Assembly (NCBI GenBank): GCA_020634375.1
Contig: JACKBX010000003.1
Span: 310,001 to 374,000, forward strand
Reading direction: 5' to 3'
DNA length: 64,000 nucleotides
DNA from: Ardenticatenaceae bacterium
GTDB taxonomy: Bacteria > Chloroflexota > Anaerolineae > Promineifilales > Promineifilaceae
Under the pieces are notes generated by a model, which made no database searches, was not told the DNA's origin, and was given only the letters and a program-made list of their open reading frames with translations. A program made the translations under genes and the position numbers. The stretch's first letter is position 1, and each line of letters begins with the position of its first letter. Shown here in pieces: positions 50,099 through 60,186 of the stretch.

Positions 50099-52233
50099 TC
50101 CTCTTTGAACGACAACACCGTCGTCTTGCCCACGCGAATTTTCGCGCCGATGTCTGCACTCAAGGGCGTTGGCTCTTTCGGGGTGCATCGCGCCTCATTC
50201 ACAAATGTGCCATTGCTGCTGCCAAAGTCTGTCAGGTAAAAAATACCGTCCTTAAACGTGATTTCTGCGTGGCGACGGGAGATGTGCCGGTCATCGGCAA
50301 TCGTCAAGTTGCAACCCTCTCGTCCAATGGTATACGGGAAATGAGTGATGTGAATGCCGTTGCCATTAGCAAAAGTAGCGTCCGGGCTTTCCAACACCTT
50401 CAACAATGCGGGGGGTGCAGCAGAAACGGCCGTTACCTCCACTTCCGGTTCTAGCTCTTCCTCATCATCCTTGTGACGATGGCCCGCCCGTACACCCAAC
50501 CGCCAGAAAACATAAGCAGCCAGCAGCAACGGCAGCAGCCACAACGGCCACAGCAGCGGGTTCGCCTGCCACGCTTTAATAGCTCGCGCCAACGCCCCAT
50601 CCGGGTTCACAGCGTGGAATGTATAACGCGCAGACGCCAGTCGCTGCCCATCTTCACCCAAAGCGTGTAACGCCAGTGTGTAAGTGCCTGCCAGCAACTG
50701 TGCTGGCACTTCTGTTTGCGGCTCAACGGCAGATGTATCTACCGGTACAGTGAAGCTATCGCCTACTTGTTGATTGTCTTGCAGCCCTGTCAGCGTCCCT
50801 TCGTATCGTGTCACTTGCTCGCCGTTTTCAACATGCAAATAAAGCAGCAATGTGGACACATCATCTTCCAAACGGAAGGTGCGCAAATTAAAGAGGGCTG
50901 GCTCATCTTGCACCTGCACCCCATCAATGTTCAGGCGCAAGGGACGGGGTGGATTGTAGGTAAATTCGTAGGTGGCTGTGGGCGTACTGCCATCTTCATT
51001 GACGATGGCACGGCCTGCGGCGGAAAGGGGAGATACCTGCATGGTGTAACGGCCGTCCGCATCCAAATCCGTTGTGCGCAGTGTCAGCCTTTGCAAAGAG
51101 GATAATGGTCCCGGCTGCGTAGAACGCGCCACTTGTACATTATCCGCGTCCAACACATCAATGCCCAGGCTATTCGCCTGCTGCGGCGCAGACAAAGCCA
51201 CATCAAAAGAATACATATCGCCTACTTCGTTGTAGGTGAAGTTGTCCACGCTTAATTCCAGCGGCGGCAGTGGCGGCGGCGTTACTACGTAAGAGCGGCT
51301 GGCGGCAAAGGTCACTGGCACGGCTGGCGGCTGGCTTTGGTCGTCAAGCGTGAACAGCAGTGCACCACGATGTACCCCTAGAGAAGGCTGTACAGTCATG
51401 CGAGCCAGCCATTGGCGATGGATGTCGTCCAAAAGGGAATGTAACAGGGCCGTCATTCCGGCCTCGTTATTGCTGACCTGTCCATTGGTTGCGTCGGCCA
51501 ACTGCTGCAAAGAAGCCAGGTTAACGCGTTCTGGGCTGCCCGACAGCCCGGCAATGTAGAAAGGCACAGGAACCTGCCGGTTGCTGGCATAATCTACCAC
51601 TTGCTCAAAGGTGTAATTGCTGCACGCACCGCTCTCGCCAACGCGCCGCTCGTCACGCCCATCGGTGAATAAAACGAGGGCACGCTGCGGCACTTCCCCG
51701 GCAACTTGCTCCAGTGATTGCACGGCCGTTACCGTCGCATCGTATAAACAAGTGCCATTTTCGCCCGTTTCAATGCTGTTGACGGCCGTTACCACCGCAT
51801 CTGGATCATTGGTAAAGGGCTGCACCAGGCTAATATCTTCATCAAAACGGATCACGGCAAAGTAGGTTTGTGGCGGAGCCTGTTCAACCAGCGTAGCGAT
51901 GGCTTGCTGCACGGTTTCCAGTGCGCCGCTCATGCTGCCGCTGGTATCCAGCACCAACGCCACGTAGTAGGGGGGCTTGGAAAGCTGTGCCGGGTAACGC
52001 CCGCCATCGTCTAGCAAAAGAACAGCAGATTCGGGAACAGCCAAATCATCTGCCGCAGCATCCAATGTCAGGTAAACCTCCAGCGTCAGATTGGTTGTCC
52101 CTTCCTGCGCCTGCACATCGTTCACAGCAATTTCAATCGCATCCTGTGCCAGCGACCTGCCCGCCCAGGCAAACAATGCGATGCTTATTGTTAGCGTGAT
52201 GAAAAATAGCTGTTTTGCAAACCGTTTCCGCAT
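50077..52233 (-). CDS. Membrane VWA-FHA protein
   Basis: 718 residues. Signal peptide (FFITLTISIALFAWAGRSLA). An outer von Willebrand A domain about 88-270 has the metal-site motif VLDTSGSMSGALET and the later TDGRDERR. Two beta-sandwich regions follow, then a membrane helix (LLWPLWLLPLLLAAYVFW, about 560-577) and an acidic linker. The cytoplasmic FHA domain (about 630-700) has YTIGREGCNLTIADDRHISRRHAE and DFGSSNGTFVNE. The FHA part binds phosphothreonine inside, while the VWA part meets partners outside, so it can link an outside event to the neighbouring kinases. It starts 11 bp after the kinase stop, with AAAGG as ribosome site. Confidence 0.88.
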   Translation of the reverse strand: MRKRFAKQLFFITLTISIALFAWAGRSLAQDAIEIAVNDVQAQEGTTNLTLEVYLTLDAAADDLAVPESAVLLLDDGGRYPAQLSKPPYYVALVLDTSGSMSGALETVQQAIATLVEQAPPQTYFAVIRFDEDISLVQPFTNDPDAVVTAVNSIETGENGTCLYDATVTAVQSLEQVAGEVPQRALVLFTDGRDERRVGESGACSNYTFEQVVDYASNRQVPVPFYIAGLSGSPERVNLASLQQLADATNGQVSNNEAGMTALLHSLLDDIHRQWLARMTVQPSLGVHRGALLFTLDDQSQPPAVPVTFAASRSYVVTPPPLPPLELSVDNFTYNEVGDMYSFDVALSAPQQANSLGIDVLDADNVQVARSTQPGPLSSLQRLTLRTTDLDADGRYTMQVSPLSAAGRAIVNEDGSTPTATYEFTYNPPRPLRLNIDGVQVQDEPALFNLRTFRLEDDVSTLLLYLHVENGEQVTRYEGTLTGLQDNQQVGDSFTVPVDTSAVEPQTEVPAQLLAGTYTLALHALGEDGQRLASARYTFHAVNPDGALARAIKAWQANPLLWPLWLLPLLLAAYVFWRLGVRAGHRHKDDEEELEPEVEVTAVSAAPPALLKVLESPDATFANGNGIHITHFPYTIGREGCNLTIADDRHISRRHAEITFKDGIFYLTDFGSSNGTFVNEARCTPKEPTPLSADIGAKIRVGKTTVLSFKEEQLTMNN

Positions 52234-52244
52234 ATTTATGCCTT

Positions 52245-55200
52245 TTAGAGTGCGTCCATTCTGAAACTATTCTTGTTAACTGGAGTTTGGGCCACAATAC
52301 GGCCGTTCTGCGGCAGCATCGCCGCAACAACATTTATCGTAATTGTCGGTTGGTTGCTCGTTCCGCCCTGCCCATCCGTGAATGTAAACCGCACTGTGCG
52401 ACCCAGTAAGCTAGGATTAGGCGCACCAGGAACAGAGTCCACGATGTTGTTATAATAAATACCCCGCAGCACCGCCTGCACATCAGTTTCTGTCGCACTA
52501 GCCGTAAACGTGATCACCAACGGCGTAGACCAGGAGGCTGGATTGGTATTGTAATTGGCAATCGTCGTATGTGGGGCTGGGCCGCGCTGAATTTGATCCG
52601 CTCCATGTGTCCTGTAATCGCCAGGCATACTGGCAACATCAAAGCCCAATTCATCGCTTATGGTTCCGTTGGCTGTGATCTCCACAGTGAGGACAGCGCC
52701 GCCAAATGATGTGGGCTGGTCAGGGTCTGTTACAGCCCCGGCGGGGGCGACGAGGACGAAGCTCATGCCTTCGGTGTAAGTTGTGGAGGCAGCAATCCCG
52801 CCCAAAGCTGGCGCATCATTGACGCCATTGATGGTGATGGTCACGCTGCCCACATCGCTGCCACCGTGGCCATCGCCAACGGTATAGTTGAAACTGTCAG
52901 TGTCGGTATCCCCAGTGCCTAAACTCTCAAATGAACTATTGGGGTTATAAGTGTAGCTGCCATTGGCATTCAGGGTCAGCAGTGCACCAGAGGCAAGGGT
53001 AATTTGTGTGCCGACGTTTGCGCCGCTGCCATTGACGGCCGTTACCACCAACGTATCCGCCGGTACATCTACATCCGTATCATTGCCCAGCACACCAGGA
53101 GAAACCGCCGATACAGGCGTATCCTCATCGGTGCTGTCCGTGTCATTGACAGCTACTGGCGCATCATTGACGCCGTTGATGGTGATGGTCACACTGCCCA
53201 CATCGCTGTCTGTATCATCACTGACGGTGTAATTAAACGTGTCGGTGGTGCTGGCGCCCACAGCCAGGCTCTCAAATTGACCGTTGGGATCATAGGTGTA
53301 GCTGCCGTCAGCATTCAGAGTGAGCAATGCGCCGGAAGACAATGTTATTTGTACGCCAACGTTGACGGCACTGCCATTAACCGCGATGACCGCCAGCGTT
53401 GCTGTGCCGTCCACATCGGTATCGTTGCCTAACACGCCCGGCGCAGCAACTGTCAGGAGCGTATCTTCGTCGGTTGTCCCTGTATCGTCCACAGCCACCG
53501 GTGGGTCATTCTCCCCGGTGATGGTGATGGTTACAGTACCGACATCATTGCCTCCGTCGCCGTCGCTGATGGTGTAGGTGAAGTTGTCAGTGTCTGTATC
53601 GCCAGCAGCCAGGTTGTTGTATTGACCATTGGGATCGTAGATGTAGCTGCCATCGGCGTTCAGGGTTAGCAGTGCACCGGAGGATAGGGTGATTTGGTTA
53701 CCTACGCTAGCTGTACTGCCGTTGACGGCCGTTACCGTGAAGTTGGCCGGATTGGAATCAATGTCCGTATCATTGCCCAACACACCAGGCGCGGTCATGG
53801 TTGATGTCGAGCTTTGCGTTGTGTCACCGGTGTCGTTAACGGCCGTTGGCGCATCGTTTGTGCCCGTAATCGTGATCGTCACCAGCCCCACATCTGTACC
53901 GCCATTGCCATCACCAACGGTGTAGTTGAAGCTATCGGTGTCTGTGTCGCCTGCGGCCAAAGAATCATAAGCATGATTCGTGTTGTAGGTGTAGCTGCCA
54001 TCTGCACTCAGGTTCAGAATTGCCCCAGAAACCAGGGTGACATTTTGCCCCACATCGGCGGCATTGCCATTGACTTCGACGACGGTCAGTGTGTCCATCG
54101 CCGCGTCCACATCCGTGTCGTTGTCCAACACGCCGGGCGCAGCAACCGAATGCAGTACGTCTTCAATGGCATTGTCGGTGTCATCAACGGCCGTTGGCGG
54201 GTCATTAGCATCCAGCACATTCACATCAATCGTTTGTGGGGCGGAGGTGTGCACACCATCAGAAACGGTCACGTCTAGCTGGTAGAGGTTGGGCGGAGTT
54301 TCAAAGTCAATACCACTTGCGCCACTGGCCGTCAGCGAAAGCTGCCCCGTGTTTGCGTCAATGGCAAAGTAACCAGTAGCCGTTATTGGATTGACAGAAG
54401 TAATCGTCCAATTCTGGAAAATTGTAGGTGACACGTCTGGATCAGTCGCTGTTAAGGGCGTGTCAAAGTCGTTTGCGCCATTGTTTTCTGACACGTCCCG
54501 TGATTGTGCAGGGATGACCGGCGTTTCGTCATTCACATCCGTCACATTCACCACCACATCTTCTGGATCAGATAAGTTCAAGCCATCTGACACCGTAATC
54601 GTCAGGGTGTAACTGATGGGGGGCGTCTCATAATCCAAGTTACCTGCGCCCAGAGCCGTCACCCCAAGCTGCCCAGTCCCCGGATCAATGGTGAAGTAGC
54701 CTGTAGCACTCACCGGACTGGTGGATATGATTGTCCAGTCTTGCAGTGTGCCGCCGGTGGCCCGCACCGTCCCTGTAATGCTTGTATCAAAGTTATTGGC
54801 TCCATTATCCTCTGGCACATCCCGGCTTTGCCCTGGGGTAATGAGCGGCGGTTGGTCATCGTCGGTGATGAGAGCCGTCACATTCGACAAAGACAGGTTT
54901 TGATAAACAGGGTCTGCGGCCGTAATGGTATGGCTGATGGTTCCCGTGTGGCTGCCTTCAACCAGTCCGTCATTCACCGTTGTCACTTCTACGGTTTGCG
55001 GAGTACGAGCTGTGGTGTCAGGCTGGAAGGTCAGTTGAATAGGCACACCCGGAAGCGCAGGAGATGCGGGTGGATGAGCAACCATCAACTGGTCGTCGGG
55101 ATCAACCGTAATGATGACCGTGCTGGTGGGCACGCTGCCCAAAACAATGGTGTAAGTGCCGGGCGTGGCGCTGCCTTCTGTCACATTTACAGAGGAGGCG

Positions 55201-58200
55201 CTAAATTCCACACCGGCCGTGTCGTCATCGTTAATGGTGATATAGGTTGACGTTCCGGCAATATCTGGATTAGAGGGTACAAGTAAGGCTCGGAAACGCT
55301 CATTATTTTCATCAACCCCGTCAGCCGTGATTTGCACGGTGAATTCATTGGTGACATTTACTTGATTGGCCGGGAAAGTTAACTGCGTGCTGGCAGAAAC
55401 AGGCACGTAGTCATTACCGGTTGCTGTAGCTGTGTCGTCCTCCGTAGAAACGGCTACGTTGACGGCGCTGTTGATACCCCCTTGCAGCATCACCGTCACG
55501 GTGAGCGTGGTGCGTGTGGCACTTGTGCCTTCAAGCACGGAAATGGGCGTATTTTGGAAGACAAGTGTGGGTGCGACATCATCGTCCCCGATTTCAATGT
55601 TGCCCGTGAAATCTGCAACAGTAGAAGCAACAGGCTCCAACTGTACTTCGATGAGTTCGTTATCGCCTGGTTCAAAGATGGGGTCGTCAATGATTTCGAT
55701 GAAGAACTGCTGTATCTGGTCGACTTGATTAGCAGGGAAGACAAGGGGATCTAGGGTGGTATAGGTGTAATCGTCTCCGAAAACGGCCGTGTCATCATTC
55801 AGCGTCACATTCACCGTTGTATCCTGGTAACTGCCACCCACTAGCCGTACCCGCACCGCCTGCTGACCATCCCCCTCTTCAAAATAATCGTCAACCAATT
55901 CCAGGACTGGCGGGTCATCATTATCGGTAATAGTAACAACAGCACGGTTATTGGTTGCCAGCGCTGCATTATTACTCGTTACCCCACTCAGGACGATGCT
56001 AAACGTCTCGCCATCGTCAGGCTCATCAATACGGTCATCAATCAAATCGACGGTGATTTCCTTGACAACGTCAACTTCCTCGGCGCTCCAGGTAATGGTG
56101 GCTGAAGAAACAGGAGGACGATAGTCAAGATCGGCCGTTGCTGTGCCATCTTCAGCCACATAAGAGACAACAACCTGAGAACTGCTGCCGCCGTTTAGCC
56201 GCACCTGAATGCGTGCCTTTGCACCTGGCCCTTCGGCAACAACCACATCGTCCAACACTTCGACAGTGGGCATCTCATCAGAATCGGTAATGCTCACCTG
56301 GGCCACATCGTTGTCTAATTCTGCATTGACCGGATCGGTCAGGGTAAGCAGGAAGGTTTCGTCATCCGGTTCATAAATCTGGTCAGCCAGGATGAGGACG
56401 GGAATGCTTTTAACGCCGGTTTCGCCGGGCTGCCAGGTGAGGGTTCCAGTGGTTTCGTTGTAGTCGCGCCCTTTGACGGCCGTTTCATTACTCGTCCCAT
56501 AATTCACAGTCACATTCACACTACTGGCGCGGTCAATAGACACCGTCAGATACACATTACCATCAGCATCTTCCGGCTCATCAACCAACAACGTCTCGAC
56601 AATAGACAGAATAGGCGCAGGATCATCCTCCACGATGGAAACCGTCGCTACGCCGTCAGCTAGTGTGGCATTGGTTGCGTTCGAGAGATTAACCGCCAGC
56701 GTTTCATCTGGTTTCGGTTCGTAAATGTCATCATCCAAAATGGGGACATCAAACGTCTTAGGGCCAGTTTCATCCACCTTCCAGGTTAATGTGCCGTTGG
56801 TGGCTGTGTAATCCGCATTCGATTTTGCCGTACCATCGGCTGTAGCATAGCTGACGCTCACTTCCTGGCTGCTCAAACCTGTCATCACCACCGTCAACGT
56901 CGCTGTGCCATCTCCCTCGCTCACAGACACATCGGCAATTTCCAATGTGGGCTTGTCTTCGTTATCCACAATGGTGACGGTCGCCAGACCATCTGCCACC
57001 ACGCCAATGACCGGGTTGGACAATTCGACGGTGAAGGTTTCGTCTGGCTCATCCAGTTCATCATCCAAAATGGGGACTTCGATGCTTTTTTCGCCAGTTT
57101 CGCCTGCCTTCCAAGTTATGGTTTCTTCAACGGCCGTATAATCATCACCCTCTTTTGCCGTACCATCCGCAGTAGACAGGTCCACACTGACGTCGGAGTT
57201 GCTGTTATGGGTCATATTGAGCGTGAGAACGGCCGTTCCCGCATCCTCATCCACCGTCACATCAGAAATTGTCAAGGATGGCGTATCACTCAAATCGGCG
57301 ATAGTGATTGAGAACGCTTTTTCAAACGTCCCCCCCACCCCGTTGTCGGCCCCCACACGTATGCTGTAAGTGCTTTGCGTCTCAAAATCAAAACGTTCAG
57401 CCGTTTTTAACACCGCGCCCTCAAGGAAGAAAGCATCGTTGTCAGTATCGCCCGTACCCGACACCAAACTGAATGTCAGGCGTGGGGCCGTTTGCAAACC
57501 CAGCCGCGCCAGTCCGCGTGGTTTTTCGGGTTGAATACTGCGGCTCTCTGCACCCAACGAAGCTGTAAAGGTGCCTACGGTTGTGCCAATGTCCGCGTTC
57601 TCCGGCACACTCAAGTTATCCAGAGTGATGTCCACCGGAATGGGCACGGGCGTGGGCGTGATTTCAAGCTGCGCCGTCACCTCATCTAACTGCGCATTTT
57701 GCGCCTGAAGGGTGGCCCGCAGTGCGTCGGCAGTGGCCTGGGCTATAGCCGCGCCCTCCACATCGCCTGTTTGCAGCAATGCGTCAGCGGTAGCTTGAGC
57801 GCTGTTAAATTCACCCTCGTAAATGGAAATGGTGGCCCACACGGCCGTTGCTGTTTCAGATGCCTCTTGCTGCGCCTGCGTCTGCACACTATTCACCACC
57901 CAAAAGCCAAGCAGCGCCATGAGCAGCAGCAAAAACAAAATGAGCAGCAGCACGCGCAAAGAGAAGCGCGGCGAAATAGAAACCTGCCCATCCAATGCCT
58001 GCCAATCGGCCGTATCTGTACGCACACGCATTTTGAAGGGAAACGGCCGTGTCGGGGCGCGGAACCAGGGGCGTTTCTTGGGATGAATTGTAAATGGCGC
58101 TAACCCGGTAGCACCGGGAGCCAAGCGCACCCATTGTTGATTAGTCTGGTCATCGATCAGCGTGGCGTTTTGCAATTCACCAAAATCAAACCGCAGCGCA

Positions 58201-60149
58201 TCGCTGTCATCCAGGCCTTCTATCTGATAGCGATTGCTAAAATTCCCTTGATCGCTAATCGTGAGGCGAGAAACAATTTTTTCCTGCAAATTACGCGGGT
58301 GCATATCCAGCGCAAACTCTTCCCACTGCGCCACTTGCACATGCCCGGTAATGCTCTCCGAAGCACCCCGCGATGTCCTTGCTTCAATCTCGTAAATATG
58401 CTCTCCGGCCAACACCGTGCTGTCTTGGGGCGGCGCAATGGTCAATATCACCATTTGTGACTCGCCAGGAAGTAGTTTCATGGCGGTCTGGTTCAATGTC
58501 ATCCAGGCTGGAGTGACACCTTGCTCTAACACCCGCACGTCAACATCTTCAACCGTGCTGCCCAGGTTTAGTATCGTCGCCTGCACGGCCGTTTCCGTAC
58601 CGGGAACAATCTCAAGGCTGGCCGGGCTTAAGGCCAATTCTAATGCCTCGCCCACTTGTGCAGCAGCGGTGCTTTCATCCCAATCCGGCAGTGCACGGGG
58701 TGCATCCATAACGTTGATGATCGGAACCGGCGCAACGGCAGCAGCAGCCAATCTGGAGCCAGTAGCAGGGGGTGGCGTTATGGGAGGAACAGGGGGATGA
58801 CTGCGACCATTTTGCCCTGCACGGGGCACAACCACATCTCCATTCGCGCCCGCACTCGCCCTGCGCCGCCCCGTAAATGGCTGCCATTGCAATGAATAAG
58901 GCCCCAAGCGCAGTGTTTGATGCGCAGACCATTCCACCGCTTTGTTAAATTCCAGCACCGTATCATCTAAATGTGCGCCATTGGTGCTGCCCAAGTCAAG
59001 CACCTGCCAACCGGTAGGGGTGCGTTCCAACCGCACATGATGGTTAGAAATGCTGCGATCCCCCAACACAACATCGTTATCTGGGTGACGACCAATCGTG
59101 ATTTTGCTGCGAGTGAGGGAGACAACGCGTGACTCTTCCCACTGATGCGTGATAAACAGGCGGTACTCGCCTTCGGATGTCCAGGTTTGATTGACGTCTA
59201 CGCGGTTACGCACGTCTACGCCTGCAACCCAACGAGCTTCAACCCACTGGGTAACAGCACCATCGCCAGCAACGGCAGTTCCCCTCTCATCCTCCGATTG
59301 CAAATCAATAGTGCGCAGCTTGTGCGCCAACTCCGCGCCCGTCTGAAAACGCTCACTGGGCTTTTTCGCCAACGCCTTCAAAACCACGTCTTCCACGACC
59401 TGCGGCAGGTCTGGGTTCAGCAGACGTGGCGGCAGCGGCGTCTCCTGCAAATGCTTCACGATGTCCGCTGGAGCCTCAATGCGGTAGGGCATCTGCCCGG
59501 TAGTGAGCTGGTACAGCATCACACCCAGGGCGTAAATATCGGAACGGCCGTCCAGCGTCAAATTAGAACACTGCTCCGGCGACATATACGGCAGCGACCC
59601 CATAAACGGGTTTGTCGAGACCTCTTCCCCTTCCTTCAGCAGCACCGCCAATCCAAAATCTGTCAACACAGCCTGACGTGGTGCGCCTACTGTATCCTCT
59701 TTGCTGCGCAGCAAAATATTATCCGGCTTGACATCACGGTGAATAACACCCCGTTGGTGCGCATAAGACAAACCCTCAGCTACTTGCGCCGACAGCCCCA
59801 TCACCTCTTCCAAAGCTATCCGTCGCCCAGACCATTGAAGCTGCTTCAAGTAATCGGTCAGGCTGCCACCGGGAACATATTCCATAACAATATACGGCAT
59901 CTCCCGATACGAGCCGTAACGCAAAATTTTGATGATGTATGGGCTGTTAAAATGAGCCGTCGCCTGGGCTTCTTGGGCAAATCGGCGCTGGAACTGTGGC
60001 TTATTGGACAAATGCTGGTGCATGACCTTGACTGCCACAAGCTGGTCTGTCTGCAAATCATAGGCACGATAAACCGTGCCCATACCACCATCCCCCAGCA
60101 CGGCTTCAATTCGATAATGCTCTATTTGCTGTCCAATTAAATAGTTCAT
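52245..60149 (-). CDS. Giant transmembrane Ser/Thr kinase with FHA and Calx-beta/cadherin/VCBS ectodomain
   Basis: 2,634 residues from the ATG at 60149 (MNYLIGQQIEHYRIEAVLGD). Kinase domain 12-275 with a full catalytic set: GDGGMGTVYRA, VAVKV, GVIHRDVKPDNIL (near 138), LTDFGLA (near 165), SPEQ. FHA domain about 340-410 (TIGRHPDNDVVLGDRSISNH, LGSTNGAHLD). Then an Ig-like region, a membrane helix near 740 (LRVLLLILFLLLLMALLGFW) and about 1,870 outer residues: a cadherin-like start (LSVPENADIGTTVGTFTAS), seven Calx-beta repeats (about 960-1740), two cadherin-like repeats (SRDVSENNGANDFDTPLTA), four VCBS/big repeats (APGVLGNDTDVD) and a C-terminal module. All outer repeats are calcium-binding adhesion types. 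Probably senses contact or the particle and phosphorylates FHA partners. Confidence 0.9.
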   Translation of the reverse strand: MNYLIGQQIEHYRIEAVLGDGGMGTVYRAYDLQTDQLVAVKVMHQHLSNKPQFQRRFAQEAQATAHFNSPYIIKILRYGSYREMPYIVMEYVPGGSLTDYLKQLQWSGRRIALEEVMGLSAQVAEGLSYAHQRGVIHRDVKPDNILLRSKEDTVGAPRQAVLTDFGLAVLLKEGEEVSTNPFMGSLPYMSPEQCSNLTLDGRSDIYALGVMLYQLTTGQMPYRIEAPADIVKHLQETPLPPRLLNPDLPQVVEDVVLKALAKKPSERFQTGAELAHKLRTIDLQSEDERGTAVAGDGAVTQWVEARWVAGVDVRNRVDVNQTWTSEGEYRLFITHQWEESRVVSLTRSKITIGRHPDNDVVLGDRSISNHHVRLERTPTGWQVLDLGSTNGAHLDDTVLEFNKAVEWSAHQTLRLGPYSLQWQPFTGRRRASAGANGDVVVPRAGQNGRSHPPVPPITPPPATGSRLAAAAVAPVPIINVMDAPRALPDWDESTAAAQVGEALELALSPASLEIVPGTETAVQATILNLGSTVEDVDVRVLEQGVTPAWMTLNQTAMKLLPGESQMVILTIAPPQDSTVLAGEHIYEIEARTSRGASESITGHVQVAQWEEFALDMHPRNLQEKIVSRLTISDQGNFSNRYQIEGLDDSDALRFDFGELQNATLIDDQTNQQWVRLAPGATGLAPFTIHPKKRPWFRAPTRPFPFKMRVRTDTADWQALDGQVSISPRFSLRVLLLILFLLLLMALLGFWVVNSVQTQAQQEASETATAVWATISIYEGEFNSAQATADALLQTGDVEGAAIAQATADALRATLQAQNAQLDEVTAQLEITPTPVPIPVDITLDNLSVPENADIGTTVGTFTASLGAESRSIQPEKPRGLARLGLQTAPRLTFSLVSGTGDTDNDAFFLEGAVLKTAERFDFETQSTYSIRVGADNGVGGTFEKAFSITIADLSDTPSLTISDVTVDEDAGTAVLTLNMTHNSNSDVSVDLSTADGTAKEGDDYTAVEETITWKAGETGEKSIEVPILDDELDEPDETFTVELSNPVIGVVADGLATVTIVDNEDKPTLEIADVSVSEGDGTATLTVVMTGLSSQEVSVSYATADGTAKSNADYTATNGTLTWKVDETGPKTFDVPILDDDIYEPKPDETLAVNLSNATNATLADGVATVSIVEDDPAPILSIVETLLVDEPEDADGNVYLTVSIDRASSVNVTVNYGTSNETAVKGRDYNETTGTLTWQPGETGVKSIPVLILADQIYEPDDETFLLTLTDPVNAELDNDVAQVSITDSDEMPTVEVLDDVVVAEGPGAKARIQVRLNGGSSSQVVVSYVAEDGTATADLDYRPPVSSATITWSAEEVDVVKEITVDLIDDRIDEPDDGETFSIVLSGVTSNNAALATNNRAVVTITDNDDPPVLELVDDYFEEGDGQQAVRVRLVGGSYQDTTVNVTLNDDTAVFGDDYTYTTLDPLVFPANQVDQIQQFFIEIIDDPIFEPGDNELIEVQLEPVASTVADFTGNIEIGDDDVAPTLVFQNTPISVLEGTSATRTTLTVTVMLQGGINSAVNVAVSTEDDTATATGNDYVPVSASTQLTFPANQVNVTNEFTVQITADGVDENNERFRALLVPSNPDIAGTSTYITINDDDTAGVEFSASSVNVTEGSATPGTYTIVLGSVPTSTVIITVDPDDQLMVAHPPASPALPGVPIQLTFQPDTTARTPQTVEVTTVNDGLVEGSHTGTISHTITAADPVYQNLSLSNVTALITDDDQPPLITPGQSRDVPEDNGANNFDTSITGTVRATGGTLQDWTIISTSPVSATGYFTIDPGTGQLGVTALGAGNLDYETPPISYTLTITVSDGLNLSDPEDVVVNVTDVNDETPVIPAQSRDVSENNGANDFDTPLTATDPDVSPTIFQNWTITSVNPITATGYFAIDANTGQLSLTASGASGIDFETPPNLYQLDVTVSDGVHTSAPQTIDVNVLDANDPPTAVDDTDNAIEDVLHSVAAPGVLDNDTDVDAAMDTLTVVEVNGNAADVGQNVTLVSGAILNLSADGSYTYNTNHAYDSLAAGDTDTDSFNYTVGDGNGGTDVGLVTITITGTNDAPTAVNDTGDTTQSSTSTMTAPGVLGNDTDIDSNPANFTVTAVNGSTASVGNQITLSSGALLTLNADGSYIYDPNGQYNNLAAGDTDTDNFTYTISDGDGGNDVGTVTITITGENDPPVAVDDTGTTDEDTLLTVAAPGVLGNDTDVDGTATLAVIAVNGSAVNVGVQITLSSGALLTLNADGSYTYDPNGQFESLAVGASTTDTFNYTVSDDTDSDVGSVTITINGVNDAPVAVNDTDSTDEDTPVSAVSPGVLGNDTDVDVPADTLVVTAVNGSGANVGTQITLASGALLTLNANGSYTYNPNSSFESLGTGDTDTDSFNYTVGDGHGGSDVGSVTITINGVNDAPALGGIAASTTYTEGMSFVLVAPAGAVTDPDQPTSFGGAVLTVEITANGTISDELGFDVASMPGDYRTHGADQIQRGPAPHTTIANYNTNPASWSTPLVITFTASATETDVQAVLRGIYYNNIVDSVPGAPNPSLLGRTVRFTFTDGQGGTSNQPTITINVVAAMLPQNGRIVAQTPVNKNSFRMDAL

Positions 60150-60186
60150 AGTTTTATTGCGTGAAACGTGCATTCACGTTTCATTT
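60150..60186. repeat. Small hairpin of CACGTTTCA words between the kinase genes
   Basis: TGAAACGTG pairs with CACGTTTCA across a CATT loop. CACGTTTCACG words also occur at 10949-10973. Confidence 0.65.
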
